A stretch of DNA of 64,000 nucleotides, from contig JALIGW010000026.1 of NCBI GenBank assembly GCA_023053685.1, forward strand, positions 1,295,384 through 1,359,383, in the 5' to 3' direction. Each line of letters begins with the position of its first letter. Position 1 is the first letter of the stretch. This stretch comes from Diadophis punctatus similis (lineage: Eukaryota; Chordata; Lepidosauria; Squamata; Dipsadidae). Made by a program: the position numbers and the translations under genes. This document shows, piece by piece, positions 30,964 to 41,499 of this stretch. The notes under the pieces were generated by a model that had not been told where the DNA came from, did no database searches, and saw only the letters and a list, made by a program, of their open reading frames with translations.

Positions 30964-31408
30964 ACTAGATAGACATTCTGCTGTTTTAATCTCTCTTAAT
31001 CTGCCTGTCGGTTATTTCGAGAGCCTTGGGCGACCAAGGTACAGATTCTTTTTTCCTTTTTTCTTTAAACAAAGGATCCATCTTGTATTTAATTTATAAT
31101 TTGCATGTTTGCTTCATCTGCTCCGTGAAACAATATCCAGTCTGTCAACTCCGGTCTCTCTTTAGCGAGGCTCTGGGTGATGAAATGTCTCTGCGTCGTT
31201 TTCTTGCGAGCAGGATAGGAATGGTCCACCTTTACCTTATTTCCTGGATGTTTTGTGGGCATCTCCATTGAGGTCGAAGCCCTGTGATTTATGAGTGGCC
31301 GCCATCCGGGTATTCATAAATCTGCCCCTGCTCAGCTTTTTCTGAGAAATTGGATGAGGTCAGTTAGCAACGGCCACTGACTGAGACAACCAGCCTAGGC
31401 AGCACATA
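30964..31408. other. Single-copy-like DNA
   Basis: 31030-31370 is non-repetitive (ATTTATAATTTGCATGTTTG contains an octamer-like ATTTGCAT). A candidate conserved non-coding element only. Confidence 0.3.
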
Positions 31409-31410
31409 GC

Positions 31411-31700
31411 GCATAGAATCCTAGGGCTGGAAGGGACCTCGGAGGTCTTCTAGTCCAACCCCCTGCACAAGGCAGGAGATCTTGTACCATCCTGGTCAAA
31501 CGGTGGTCCATTTCTCTTCTTGAAAACCTCCAGTGATGGAGCACCTACAACTTCTGGAAAGAAGCCGTTCCTCTGATTAATTCTTCTCACTGTTAAGAAG
31601 TTTCTCCTTAGTTCCAGGTTGCTTCTCTCCTTGATTAGTTTCCATCCGTTGCTTCTTGTCCTGCCTTCCGGGGCTTTGGTGAACAAGTGGACCTTCTTTT
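31411..31700 (-). mobile_element. CR1 LINE 3' end
   Basis: From ATAGAATCCTAGGGCTGGAA to GGGGCTTTGGTGAACAAGTG. The minus frame reads APEGRTRSNGWKLIKERSNL and FPEVVGAPSLEVFKK. Confidence 0.9.
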
Positions 31701-31724
31701 TTTTTGTGCTAGGAGGAAGCGGTG

Positions 31725-31815
31725 TTTGCTTGTAGCACTAATGATGTTACCTGCTTGGATACTGAAACGTCTGCAAGAAAACCACCAAGCTAGGAGGGCA
31801 CCAAGTACCCCACAA
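31725..31815 (+). mobile_element. Penelope-like repeat, decayed hammerhead-like motif
   Basis: Plus strand CTAATGA (31738-31744, one change from CTGATGA), GTTACC, loop, GATACT, then GAAAC (31764-31768), followed by CGTCTGCAAGAAAACCACCA. The stem is eroded. Confidence 0.45.
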
Positions 31816-32284
31816 TCCTCCTCCTCCTCCTCCTCTACTCTTCGTTATGCTAGACATGTCTAGATCCCTCACCTATAAATGAAACCATAGATGAAGAATG
31901 TGGTGGAGCATCAGATTCTTGTTAGCCTACCTACCGCAACCATCTTCAATATGGATTTCAGGCCCCAGAATAACCTATTGCTGTGGATTCCAAGCACTGA
32001 AACCAACACAACTGGATATTTGGGTGCCTAGAACCAGCAAGATTGATCACCTTGTTTTGATAACGCTCAGGGCTATTCCTACTCTGGTTGAACCCAGTCT
32101 TGCTACCCAGATAGAGGGTATCCTAAACCTTCGAAGATTCCAAAACCCATTCTGGATGGCCTTTCAGTTTTTCTCTTCTCCGGAACTTCTCAAGAAGAGC
32201 TAGTAGATGCAGTAGACTTTAAAAAAAAAAAAAGAATGAGAAGATGCATGCAATCTTGAGCTGTTGTTTTCTACTTTTTCCTTT
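31816..32284. other. Non-coding DNA
   Basis: The 101-aa frame at 31898-32203 has no recognisable domain and no splice or start context. CCTCCTCCTC near 31817 and an A run at 32221-32233 are simple repeats. Confidence 0.35.
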
Positions 32285-32540
32285 ATGGAGGGAAACAGGA
32301 AGACAAAAGATCAGAAAAGTTGAGAAGGAGAAAGAGAAAGAGAGGAAGAAGGAATGGTGAAGATAGAGGGGGAGGAGGAGATAAAGAGGAGAAGGAGATA
32401 AAGAGGATGAGAAGAAGGAGGAGGAGATAAAGAGGGGAAGGGGAGGAAGAGAAGAAGATGAAAAGGAAGGAGAAAAAAGAGAAGGGGAAGGAGCTTGTCC
32501 CCCTCCTTCTCCTCTTCCTCTTCCTCTTCTCTTCCCAAAT
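32285..32540. repeat. Polypurine tract with GGAGATAAAGAGG repeats, then inverted polypyrimidine
   Basis: GGAGATAAAGAGG recurs at about 32375, 32393 and 32423. From 32498 the strand bias flips to CTCCTTCTCCTCTTCC, so the two halves are partly complementary. Confidence 0.88.
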
Positions 32541-33084
32541 CCCCAATTCTACTCTCCTTCTCCAACAATACCACGCCCCCCCCCACACACACCTTCCCAC
32601 CTTGGTTGCTCAGCAGCCTAACGGGGGACCCAGCCTGGGAGGAAGGCAGCAGCCAGCCAGGAGTTAAATTGCTTCCCCGTGCAATTGTGTCATCCCTCCT
32701 GGGACCCCTTCCTCATTTTTGCCAGCCAGCTGCCGAAGGAAGGAAGAGGGGAGAAGAGCGGCTTCTTCTCATTCAGCCGCACTCCGCTTCCGAAGCCACA
32801 GCAGACAGCTGTGCTCTCTTCTTGTGGCCCTGCAGATGGATGGGAACAGGATGCCTCTGTGTGTGTGTGTGTGTGTCTGTGTGTCTGCCTGAGAGAGCTC
32901 TGGGTTTGTATCCCTGGTTGTGTATGTGTGTGTGTATCGGGGGTGTGACATCTCCTTGTCTAATCCATCAGCGAAGCACCCCTTCTAAGCAATTTGGCAA
33001 GCACCATTCTTTCCTCCTTGATGTTAAGCTGTGTGTGGCACTTTAATTGGTAACACAACATCAGCTGGGTGCTTGGCTGTGCCA

Positions 33085-33088
<4 letters not shown>
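32541..33088. other. GC-rich non-coding DNA with (TG)n
   Basis: TG tracts at 32857-32884 and 32920-32935. The 183-aa frame at 32495-33046 starts inside a pyrimidine repeat and has no domain. Confidence 0.35.

Positions 33089-33128
<40 letters not shown>
33089..33128. repeat. (TG)n microsatellite
   Basis: About 20 TG units. Confidence 0.97.
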
Positions 33129-33131
<3 letters not shown>

Positions 33132-33189
33132 GGTCGCTGGATTCCAGGCACTATTCAGGCTTCTTTTCATCTGCTACAATCAATCAATC

Positions 33190-33408
33190 AGAATACAGGT
33201 GGAAGGGACTTTGGAGGTCTTCTAGTCCAACCCCCTGCTCAAGCAGGAGACCCCATACCATTTCAGACAGGTGGCTGTCCAGTCTCTTCTTGAAAACCTC
33301 CAGTGATGGAGCACCCACAACTTCTGGTGGCAAGCTGTTCCACTGGTTAATTGTCCTCACTGTTTGGAAGTTTCTCCTTAATTCCAGGTTGCTTCTCTCC
33401 TTGATTAG
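33190..33408 (-). mobile_element. CR1 LINE 3' end, left part
   Basis: AATACAGGTGGAAGGGACTT to TCTCTCCTTGATTAG. It continues at 34038 after a solo LTR. Confidence 0.92.
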
Positions 33409-34037
33409 CGTTCTGACCTAGGCTTCACCAAATCACAAAACAGACTCCTTGTCCCCCCCCTCCAAAAAACCCCCTTTTTATTTGGCTAATGTGAATTCTT
33501 AGCATTCACATCCAGCAAAGTCCCGGCAAATAGTCTTTCAAGGGTGAATTGCAACCCAAACCTTATCAGTCCTTGGATAGTTGCCAGGCCGATAGCTTCT
33601 TGACCCAACTGCTGTACAAGGAAATACTTGGCAAGGAGTCTCTCAGATAAGCCAATCTTCACATGAAGAATGAACTAATTGTCTCTTGCAAACACCACTC
33701 CCCTTTCGCTCCTATTTATTTCCTATGGGAGGGGCCATTTAGCATCTCCTTGTGCTTTTACTCCCGAGTCGACCTCTGTTCCTTAATTGTTCCCTTCTCC
33801 TGGCAGCTCTGCACATGCGCACATCGGGAACAGGCTCCAGCTCTTCTTCAGCCCCACTTATCTTTGACTCCAAAGGCAGCTGATAACTGTCAGACGGCCC
33901 TGGCCCCATCTCTGCCTCCAACGCAGAGCCCTCGTCAGAGCCTTCCCCAGACTCCAGGAATGGCCCATGTTCCTCCCCAACCTCCTCACTGTCCGAGTCT
34001 GCTGCCAGCACTGCTGGCCGCTGGGGGAGTCACGACA
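33409..34037 (-). mobile_element. Solo LTR (class undetermined)
   Basis: A 629-bp insertion in CR1 flanked by ATTAG at 33404-33408 and 34038-34042. On the minus strand it starts TGTCGTGACTCCCCC (TG start) and ends GGTCAGAACG (expected CA, changed). AATAAA lies on the minus strand about 70 bp before the 3' end. These are LTR hallmarks: 5-bp duplication, TG start, polyadenylation signal. No internal retroviral or Gypsy sequence is present, so it is probably a solo LTR left by recombination. The 90-aa minus frame inside has no viral domain. Confidence 0.72.
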
Positions 34038-34240
34038 ATTAGCTTCCATCATTTCTTGTTTTGCCTTCTGGTGCTTTGGAAAATAAGTTGACCCCCTCTT
34101 CTTTGGGGCAGCCTCTCAAATACTGAAGGCTGCCCTGATGTCTCCCTAGTCCTTCTGCTAGAAAAAGTGGTCTACTTAAGGACCTCAGTCCAGTTTTTCT
34201 GTCTTTCTCCTTCAAGAAACCTAACACCTGCTGGAGAGAG
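34038..34240 (-). mobile_element. CR1 LINE 3' end, right part
   Basis: Resumes ATTAGCTTCCATCATTTC and runs through GTGCTTTGGAAAATAAGTTG and GGCAGCCTCTCAAATACTG. Confidence 0.9.
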
Positions 34241-35033
34241 AACACTGATACCCCCCTGCCTTACAGAGGACTAGACACTTAAAACCCATTCAAGCCCTTT
34301 GAAGGAAGAGCCATTCTGCAAGGATGGGAAAGGCCAAGCCTTTACAGAACAGAAGAACGGAGTGGGAAGGGACCTTGGAGGTCCTCTAGTCTGACCCTCT
34401 GCTCAAGCAGGAGACCAGTCTGGTCTTCCATCCCCTGGAAGAGCAAGCTGCTTTATCTGACTTTCCTGCAAAGTCAGGAGTGGAAAGGTGGAAATCCTTG
34501 GCGGGGTGGGGTTGGGGGTTGGGGGGGGGACCTTCCTGCCCCACTGCGAGGCCAGAACCATTCCCGCCCATCAGGGTCTTGCCAGCCCTCCCTTCCCCTC
34601 GGATGCCAGACCCAAGGCGCAGAAACCAGGCGCGCCTCTGTTGCGCAAGAGCCAGGCCGCCCTGCAAGCCAGAAGAATGTGCTCCGAGGAGGGGGAGGAA
34701 GCCATGGGACTGGTTCCCCCACCCCCCCTCATGGCCTGGCACGTCTCCTCCTCCTCGGGCTGCCTCTTCCAGGCAGAACTTTGCCGAAGCCGCCTGTCTC
34801 CAGCCGGGCCTCACCGCCTCCCTCGGCTTCCTCATTCCCAGCAATCCGGTTGCACAAGAGGACAGGATGAGGGCGAGGCTGAGAAAGGGAGGGGGGAAGG
34901 GAGGGGGGCACCAGAGAAAGAAAAACGAGCTCTTTCTTTACTCTTTGCAAGGAGAAAAAGAATTGCGGGGTGTGTGTGTGTGTGTCATGCAATGTTCACA
35001 GGACCAGCTCCCCGCCAGGATGCAAGATTAGTC
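34241..35033. other. GC-rich DNA with a CR1 3' tip
   Basis: 34352-34440 is a minus-strand CR1 terminus (GGAAGGGACCTTGGAGGTCC). 34480-34930 is GC-rich with CpGs (GGCGCGCCTCTG). The 225-aa and 183-aa plus frames are long but overlap antisense frames of 152 and 82 aa and show no domain. I regard them as GC-driven. (TG)n at 34969-34985. Confidence 0.35.

Positions 35034-35099
<66 letters not shown>
35034..35099. repeat. (TTTC)n microsatellite, left of a LINE
   Basis: About 16 TTTC units directly abut the 3' end of the LINE at 35100. Confidence 0.97.
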
Positions 35100-35100
<1 letters not shown>

Positions 35101-35535
35101 ATTTTTATTTATTTATTTGTCAAACATGTATAGTAGTAATTTGTATAAACATAAGTAAAAAGTAACGATAAAAGAGGACAATAGGACAGTAGGACAGGGA
35201 CGGTAGGCACGCTGGTGCGCTTATGCACGACCCTTACAGACCTCTTAGAAACGAGGAGAGGTCTACTGTAGACAGTCTAAGGTTAAAGTTTTGGGGGTTT
35301 GGGGAAGAAACCCCAGAGTCAGGTAGTGCATTCCAGGCATTGATCACTCTGTTGCTGAAGTCGTATTTTCTGCAGTCGAGTTTGGAGCGGTTTACATTTA
35401 GTTTGAATCTAATACGTGCTCGTGTATTGTTGTGGTTGAAGCTGAAGTAGTCATTAACAGGAAGGACATTTTGGTATATGATTTTATGAACTACATTTAG
35501 ATCAGATCGGAGGCGACGTAGTTGTAAATTGTCTA

Positions 35536-35537
<2 letters not shown>
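35100..35537 (-). mobile_element. LINE of the CR1/L2/L3 group, ORF2 C-terminus
   Basis: The minus strand reads LRRLRSDLNVVHKIIYQNVL, RARIRFKLNVNRSKLDCRKY, then DFSNRVINAWNALP and LSSFLRGL, followed by 3' UTR with GGGACGGTAGGCACGCTGG. It differs from the abundant CR1 here and matches the LINE pieces at 58175 and 59210. (TTTC)n flanks both ends, so it probably landed in a pre-existing microsatellite. Confidence 0.8.
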
Positions 35538-35592
<55 letters not shown>

Positions 35593-35750
35593 GTCTTCCT
35601 TCCTTCCTTCCTTCCCTTCCCTTCCTTTTTTCTTTTTCTTTCTTTCTCTCTCTCTCTTTCTTTCCTTTTTTCTTTTCTCTTTCTCTTCCTTCCTTTCCCC
35701 TCCCTTTCCCCTTACTTTCTTCTCCCCTCCCTTCCTCCCTTCCTCTAAAT
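35538..35750. repeat. (TTTC)n and polypyrimidine tract, right of the LINE
   Basis: About 14 TTTC units (35538-35592), then irregular CTTCC/CTTTT pyrimidines. Confidence 0.95.
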
Positions 35751-36049
35751 TTAAGTTGCCAACCTTTTGACAACTACTAGGGAGCGAAATAGAAAATGCT
35801 GCTGCCCATGAGAGGCTATTAGGTGTACTGCCGCCCAACCTTGGAAGCGGAGGGCATTATTTTCACACACTCGATCCACAAACTGGTATAGAACAAAATC
35901 AAAAAGAGTTTACTTTGAGTTTCTTTCTCATGCTTTCTTCAGTCTGTGGGCATGCAGCTTCTTCCTTCTCCTCCTTTTCTCATTTCTCCCTCAAGGTCAG
36001 CCCTGAATCCCTAAATGGTTATAAAGAATATGTCTGCAAGAAATAATGC
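35751..36049. other. Non-coding DNA
   Basis: No repeat recognised. Confidence 0.3.
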
Positions 36050-36057
36050 AGATATAC

Positions 36058-36282
36058 CAGGGATGAAATCCAGCGGGTTCTGGAGAACTGGTAGCGGAAA
36101 TTTTGAGTAGTTCGGAGAACCGGCAAATACCACCTCTGGCTGGCTCCAGAGTGGGAATGGAATGGAGATTTTTGCAGTATCCTTCCCCTGCCACGCCCAC
36201 CAAGCCACACCCACCAAGCCACACTACGCCCACCAAGTCACGCCCACAGAACCGGTAGTAAAAAAATTGGATTTCACCACTG
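36058..36282. mobile_element. hAT-like MITE with perfect 8-bp target duplication
   Basis: Ends CAGGGATGAAATCCAGCGGG and GGATTTCACCACTG. AGATATAC flanks it at 36050-36057 and 36283-36290. Interior has GGTTCTGGAGAACTGGTAG and CACGCCCACCAAG-type repeats. No transposase. Confidence 0.88.
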
Positions 36283-36364
36283 AGATATACTCTCAGGTCT
36301 AGTCCTCGCCCCAAGGAGCACAGAAGGCAAAAAGCAAGGTGCTTGAAATGATATGTGGGAAAGA

Positions 36365-36850
36365 AGGGAGGAAGAGATGTAGCCTAGGGAATGGTTAGAT
36401 AAGAGACAGCATAGCACAGAGCTGCACAATGGGCAGATAAAGGCTCAGAAGGGACCCTCCCTAATTTCTCAGACTGTAAAGGAGACAGTGGGAGATTTGT
36501 ACCTTCAGACTTGCAAGGTTCTGTTAATGTAGCTTTAGAGAACAGTCAGATAAGAGACAGCATAGCCCAGAGCTGCATAATGGGCAGAGAAAGAGGCTCA
36601 GAAGAAACCTTCCCTAGTTTCTCAGGCTGTAAAAGGGACAGTGGGAGATTTGTACCTTCAGACTTGCAAGGTTCTGTTAATGTAGCTTTAGAGAATAGTC
36701 AGATAAGAGAGCGCATAGCCCAGAGCTCCATAACGGGTGAAGAAAGCAGCTTAGGAGGGACCCTCCCTAATTTCTCAGCCTGTAAAGGAGACAGGAGGAA
36801 AATTGTGCTTTCAGACTTGCCAGATTCTCTTAATGTAGCCTTACAATAAA
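36365..36850. repeat. 153-bp tandem repeat, locus 2 (about 3 units)
   Basis: The TTTCTCAG block lies at 36465, 36618 and 36771 (153-bp steps). GATAAGAG lies at 36398, 36549 and 36702. Units match those at 11398. The frame at 36511-36849 stays open with a 51-aa period (SDLQGSVNVALENSQIR recurs). AATAAA at 36845-36850 follows the last unit, which hints at an LTR or transcript end. Classification is open. Confidence 0.9.
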
Positions 36851-37506
36851 GTTGAATTCACTTATCTAGTCATGCTTCCTGCCTGGTCTATTTGGGAAGT
36901 CCAACACAGCTTCACAGGATGCTGCTGGACTCCCAACCCCCAAACCTGCAGGATGGGGGACTTTCTGCAGCCCCACCTCGCTCTTTGAAGAAGTATTTCT
37001 GACGTCCATCATCCCAGGCCTGGCAGTAAATGATGCGGTGGTCGGTGAGCAGGGAGTTAGATGGAAACGGAGGGCAAGCAGAAAGGAAGCCCAGCAGAGA
37101 ATGGGAGGAAGTGATCTCCCACGGCCAGGCATCCGATGGAGAAACCGACCGAGGAGATGCAGGATGCAGATGGTGAGGAACAGGGCTCGGCTTCCCCACC
37201 CAGGCAAGGAAGGAGATGAGGAGGAGGAGGAGGAGGACCGAGAGCCAAAATTCCCGTTGCTGGGTCTTGAAAACAGAACCTACCACTCTGGTCCCTCGCA
37301 TGGGTGCAGGAAAATTTGAGGGGTGATCTCAAAGTTTACTTATTCGGTTCAAGTATCATTTGAGACACCAGCCTGGCTGAAGCGCTCTGCCGATCAAAAG
37401 AAATGCAGTCGGCATTGTGTTTTCCCCTGGCTAGTATGTATTATTACAGTAAATATAAAAGTAAAAAAGTAAAGGTTGCATGTTATTACTTTATTCTACT
37501 GTGCCA
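36851..37506. other. Non-coding DNA
   Basis: No repeat recognised except a GAG run near 37216-37235. Opposed frames of 90-130 aa overlap and lack domains. Confidence 0.35.
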
Positions 37507-37828
37507 AAAATAGTCAGAATAATAGAATAAAAGAATAACAGAGTTGGAAGGGACCTTGGAGGTCTTCTAGTCCAACTCCCTGCCCAAGACAGGAGTCCTT
37601 ATACCATTCCAGGACAAATGGCTGTCCAATCTCTTCTTGAAAGCCTCCAGTGATGGAGCACCCACAACTTCTGGAGGCAAGTCGTTCCACTGATTAATTG
37701 TTCTCACTGTCAGGAAATTTCCTCTTAGTTCTTCGTTGCTTCTCTCTGATAGGTTTCCATCCATTGCTTCTTCTCCTGCCTTCAGGAGCTTTGGAGAATA
37801 GTTTGATTCCCTCTTCTTTGTGGCAGGG
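37507..37828 (-). mobile_element. CR1 LINE 3' end truncated at a (AAAG)n array
   Basis: From AGAATAACAGAGTTGGAAGG to CTCTTCTTTGTGGCAGG. The minus frame reads LPPEVVGAPSLEAFKKRLDS. Confidence 0.92.
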
Positions 37829-38130
<302 letters not shown>

Positions 38131-38995
38131 TAAATGTTGGAGCATTTTTGGGGTGGCGCCTGAGGGGCCTTTAAGCGTCTGTTTGGAGCTTGATTAAAAC
38201 ATTCCTTTTCTTCCAGACGTTTTAAATATTAGTTTGTATTTTTAACTGTCCGCCTTATGGAGGGTTTTATTCTTACACCTTTCCTGGGCTACTATTTCCT
38301 CCTGTTCTTTCCCCCTCCCCCCTTCTTCTTCTTTGCTTTAGTTTCAGTGTTATTTTTCCCTACTGCGAAAAGGCATAAATAAATTAGATTTTAGTTTTTC
38401 AGGTGAGGAATGTTTTTTCTTGGGGTGTGCCTGTGTGTGTATCCACCCATGTAAACGACAAATTTCCCCCCTTCACCCAGAAGTTCAAAATGTCTATTCA
38501 TGTGTACACACAAACCTCTCAAGTATGTTAATCCCACTGATAGTAACGCTCCCCACCCCACCCCAAATCAGTTGTATCCGTTACAAAGGTATTGTGTCAC
38601 CCCCCAAATTGGAAGCCGAATTCGAGAAAACTTAAGCAAAAATCAGAAGTGGATTTATGCAGTGAAGAATTCCCAGCTCAGGTTTTGCTATTAAAATGTA
38701 TTCATGTGGACTGAGCGCTATTCGAAAAAGTCCATTATTTCTTAAGGCTTTATTGAACGTCTTTCACACTCAAGCCAGCTAAAATCACAACTTTCCACCG
38801 TGGATCTCACAGCTTTAGTCACCAAGTAAACGCTTCTAGTAAATCCAAATTTTGTTTGCTTCTGCAGCGGGCGGTTGCAAGAGATAACTCTATGTAAATA
38901 GGCCCGATGTGGGATGTTGGCGCAAGCCAGATAAATGAATCGGAATCAAATCGGTGGTTCGGTTTGGCTGCTGTGAATCTTGGTTTGGCTGTCCA
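38131..38995. other. AT-rich non-coding DNA
   Basis: No repeat or exon recognised. Confidence 0.35.
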
Positions 38996-39450
38996 CCTGG
39001 AATCCTGTGTCCAGTTTTGGTCACAATATAAAAAAAAGATGTTGAGACTCTGGAAAGAGTGCAGAGAAGAGCAACAAAGATGATTAGGGGACTGGAGGAT
39101 AAAACATATGAAGAACGGTTGCAGGAACTGGGTATGTCTACTCTAACAAAAGAAGCATTAGGGGTGACCAATGCTTCCAATATCTGAGCAGCCTTCCAAT
39201 ATTTGAGGGGCTGCCACAAAGAAGAGGGGGTCAACCTATTCTCCAAAGGATTGGAAGGCAGGACAAGAAGCAATGGATGGAAACCAATCAAGGAGAGAAG
39301 CAACCTAGAAGTTGTGGGTTTTCCATCACTGGAACATTTTAAAGAAGAGATTGGACAACCAGTTGTTTGGGATGAGATAGTCTGCTACTTGAACAACGGG
39401 TTGGACTAGAAGATCTCCAACGTCCCTTCCAACTCGGTTATTCTGTATAC
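38996..39450 (+). mobile_element. CR1 LINE ORF2 C-terminus and 3' end
   Basis: TCCAGTTTTGGTCACAATAT, GACTCTGGAAAGAGTGCAGA, then GCCACAAAGAAGAGGGGGTC and the terminus CCTTCCAACTCGGTTATTCT. Internal deletions. Confidence 0.92.
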
Positions 39451-39772
39451 GGTCTCCCAGTATTTGAGGGGCTGTCACAGAGAAGAAGAGGACAACCTAC
39501 TCCCCAAAGCACCCGAAGGCAGGACAAGAAGCAACGGATGGAAGCTTATCAAAGAGAGAAGCAACCTGGAACTAAGGAGAAATTTCCTGACAATGAGAAC
39601 GATTAATCTGTGGAACGGCTTCCCTCAAGAAGTTGTGAATGCTCCATCACTGGAGGTTTTTCAGAAGAGATTGGACAGCCATTTGTCCTGGATGGCATAA
39701 GCACTCCTGCCATGGACAGAGGGTTGGGCTAGAAGACCTCCCTGCTCCCTTCCAGCTCAATGGGATGGCTTC
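39451..39772 (+). mobile_element. Second CR1 LINE 3' end
   Basis: Separate copy immediately downstream: CAGTATTTGAGGGGCTGTCA through AGTTGTGAATGCTCCATCAC to TCCCTTCCAGCTCAATGGG. The frame is intact over 78 aa (MRGCHREEEDNLLPKAPEGR). Confidence 0.92.
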
Positions 39773-40274
39773 TTCACCCGAAATGCTTCTCCTAGCTCAG
39801 CCTAACGTAGAAAAACACGCAGCTTTCCCCTCCTTCCTTTTCCTGCGCCGATCTGTGCCGTAGCAGTTGCCTTCTCTGCTTAAGCAGAGATTCCAGAGTT
39901 CGCTCTCTACTACCCGTGAAGAGCCTTCCTCTAACTCTTCGTTTTCCCCCTATGGCATTAACATCACTCACTCACTAGGGTGGCTTTGAGGAGGAGAAGA
40001 AGAAAAAAAAAGCAAAGGAAATATACATCACGAACCAGGGAAGGGAAGGAGCACGTCCCTGGGAAATTTGCATAGCCTGCTTTGTGCCTGGATGGTATTT
40101 AGCAACCAGCCCAATTAAACAGAAACATGATGGCTGGTTCAGCACATGTTTATCGGAGGCAGGGAGGTGGAAGTGGGGGGAACCATCCACGAATTGCTAG
40201 GCTTGGTCACTTTGGAGGATTTTGTGGGGGTAAAAGATCCATTTGTTGCATTGAGAATTCCAAGGACGGCCAGT
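39773..40274. other. Non-coding DNA
   Basis: No repeat recognised. Confidence 0.3.
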
Positions 40275-40667
40275 TTAGTCCTCGACTTATGACCGCAATT
40301 GGAAATCAGGATTTCCATGGCTAAGTAAAGCAGTGGTGAAGTCCCCAATCTGATGACCTTTTTGCTATCATCGTTAAGTGAATCACTGAAGTCCTTAACT
40401 GTCGTTAAGTGAACCTGGCTCCCCTCCCCCCCCACCCGACTTTGCTTGTCGGAAGTCGACTGGGAAGGTCGCAAAGGGGGATCCCGGGATCCTAAGGCAC
40501 TGCAACACATGCCAGTTGCCAAGGATTTTGATCACGTGACCCGTTAGGGATGCTTCAACCGTCGTAAGTATGAGGACTGATAGAAAGTTTTTATTTTTTT
40601 CAGTGCCATTGTTAACTGCGAATGGGTTGCCAGAGAAATGGCTGGAAGTTGAGGGCTACCTGTAGAC
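40275..40667. mobile_element. Tigger-like MITE
   Basis: TTAGTCCTCGACTTATGACC, TTGATCACGTGACCCGTTAG, then GTTGAGGGCTACCTGTA. Nearly full length with a C run inside. Confidence 0.85.
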
Positions 40668-41029
40668 CCATCCTTTCACTGATTAAGAAGAAGGCGGTCT
40701 GGTTAACGTTGGATGGGAGACCACCCAGAAATCTTTATTAGAGTTATGGCTAAACTGGGAAATGTTTTCTTTTTAAAAATCTGGAAAAAAGTCTATGGTA
40801 AACTACTTCAGTGTTGTTAGTAAGGAGACACTAAAAACTGCAAAACCTGACAGAGTCCTGGCTTTTCAATAGCGGGCAACTTTATAAGAGATTCTCCTTG
40901 GTAAAATGAACCCAACCAAGCAATTTCCAATTAATTTATTGGAATAAAACAAAGGGAATTTCCTAACCCACCCTTATTTTTTCCTTTGCTTTTAAATACT
41001 CAACTGATAGTTTTTTGGGGGTGATGTTC
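40668..41029. other. Non-coding DNA
   Basis: No repeat recognised. Confidence 0.3.
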
Positions 41030-41450
41030 TCTCTCTTCCCCAGTTGTTTTGTCTGCTGGTCTCTTCTTCTCCCATCTTTTTCTCCCCTTTTCCCCTCTCC
41101 CTCCCTCTTTTTCTCATCCTCTTCCTCCTCCATCTCCTTTTTCTTCTTCCTTCCTTCTCCCTCACTCTTTTCCACCCTTCCCATTTCCTTCCTTCCCTCC
41201 CATCCTCCTTCTGTCCTCCGTCCCCTTCCTTCCTTCTCTTTTCCTCCTTTCCCATTTCCTTCCTGTCCCCCATCCCTCTCTTTTTCCTTTCTTTTCCTAT
41301 CCCCTTCCTTACTTCTTTTTTCCTCCCTTCTCCCTTCCCTCTTTTCCTTCCTTCTTCCATCCATCCACCCATCCACCCACCTACCCCAACTAATCCATCC
41401 ACCCATTCTATCCTAGTTTGTCTCCTTATCCATCCACCCATGCTCTGGAT
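41030..41450. repeat. Polypyrimidine tract ending in (ATCC/ACCC)n
   Basis: Irregular CCTT/CTTTTCC sequence to 41355, then CATCCACC repeats. Frames of 114-158 aa on both strands are composition artefacts. Confidence 0.92.
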
Positions 41451-41499
41451 TTGGGGAAAATAATCCAAGAGTCTTGAGCTGCATTTTGTTTTTCAAGTT

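Noticed and set aside
34488..35165. 225-aa plus-strand frame in GC-rich DNA
   Set aside because: It ends in a translated (TTTC)n tract and LINE tail and competes with a 183-aa frame and several minus frames; no domain.
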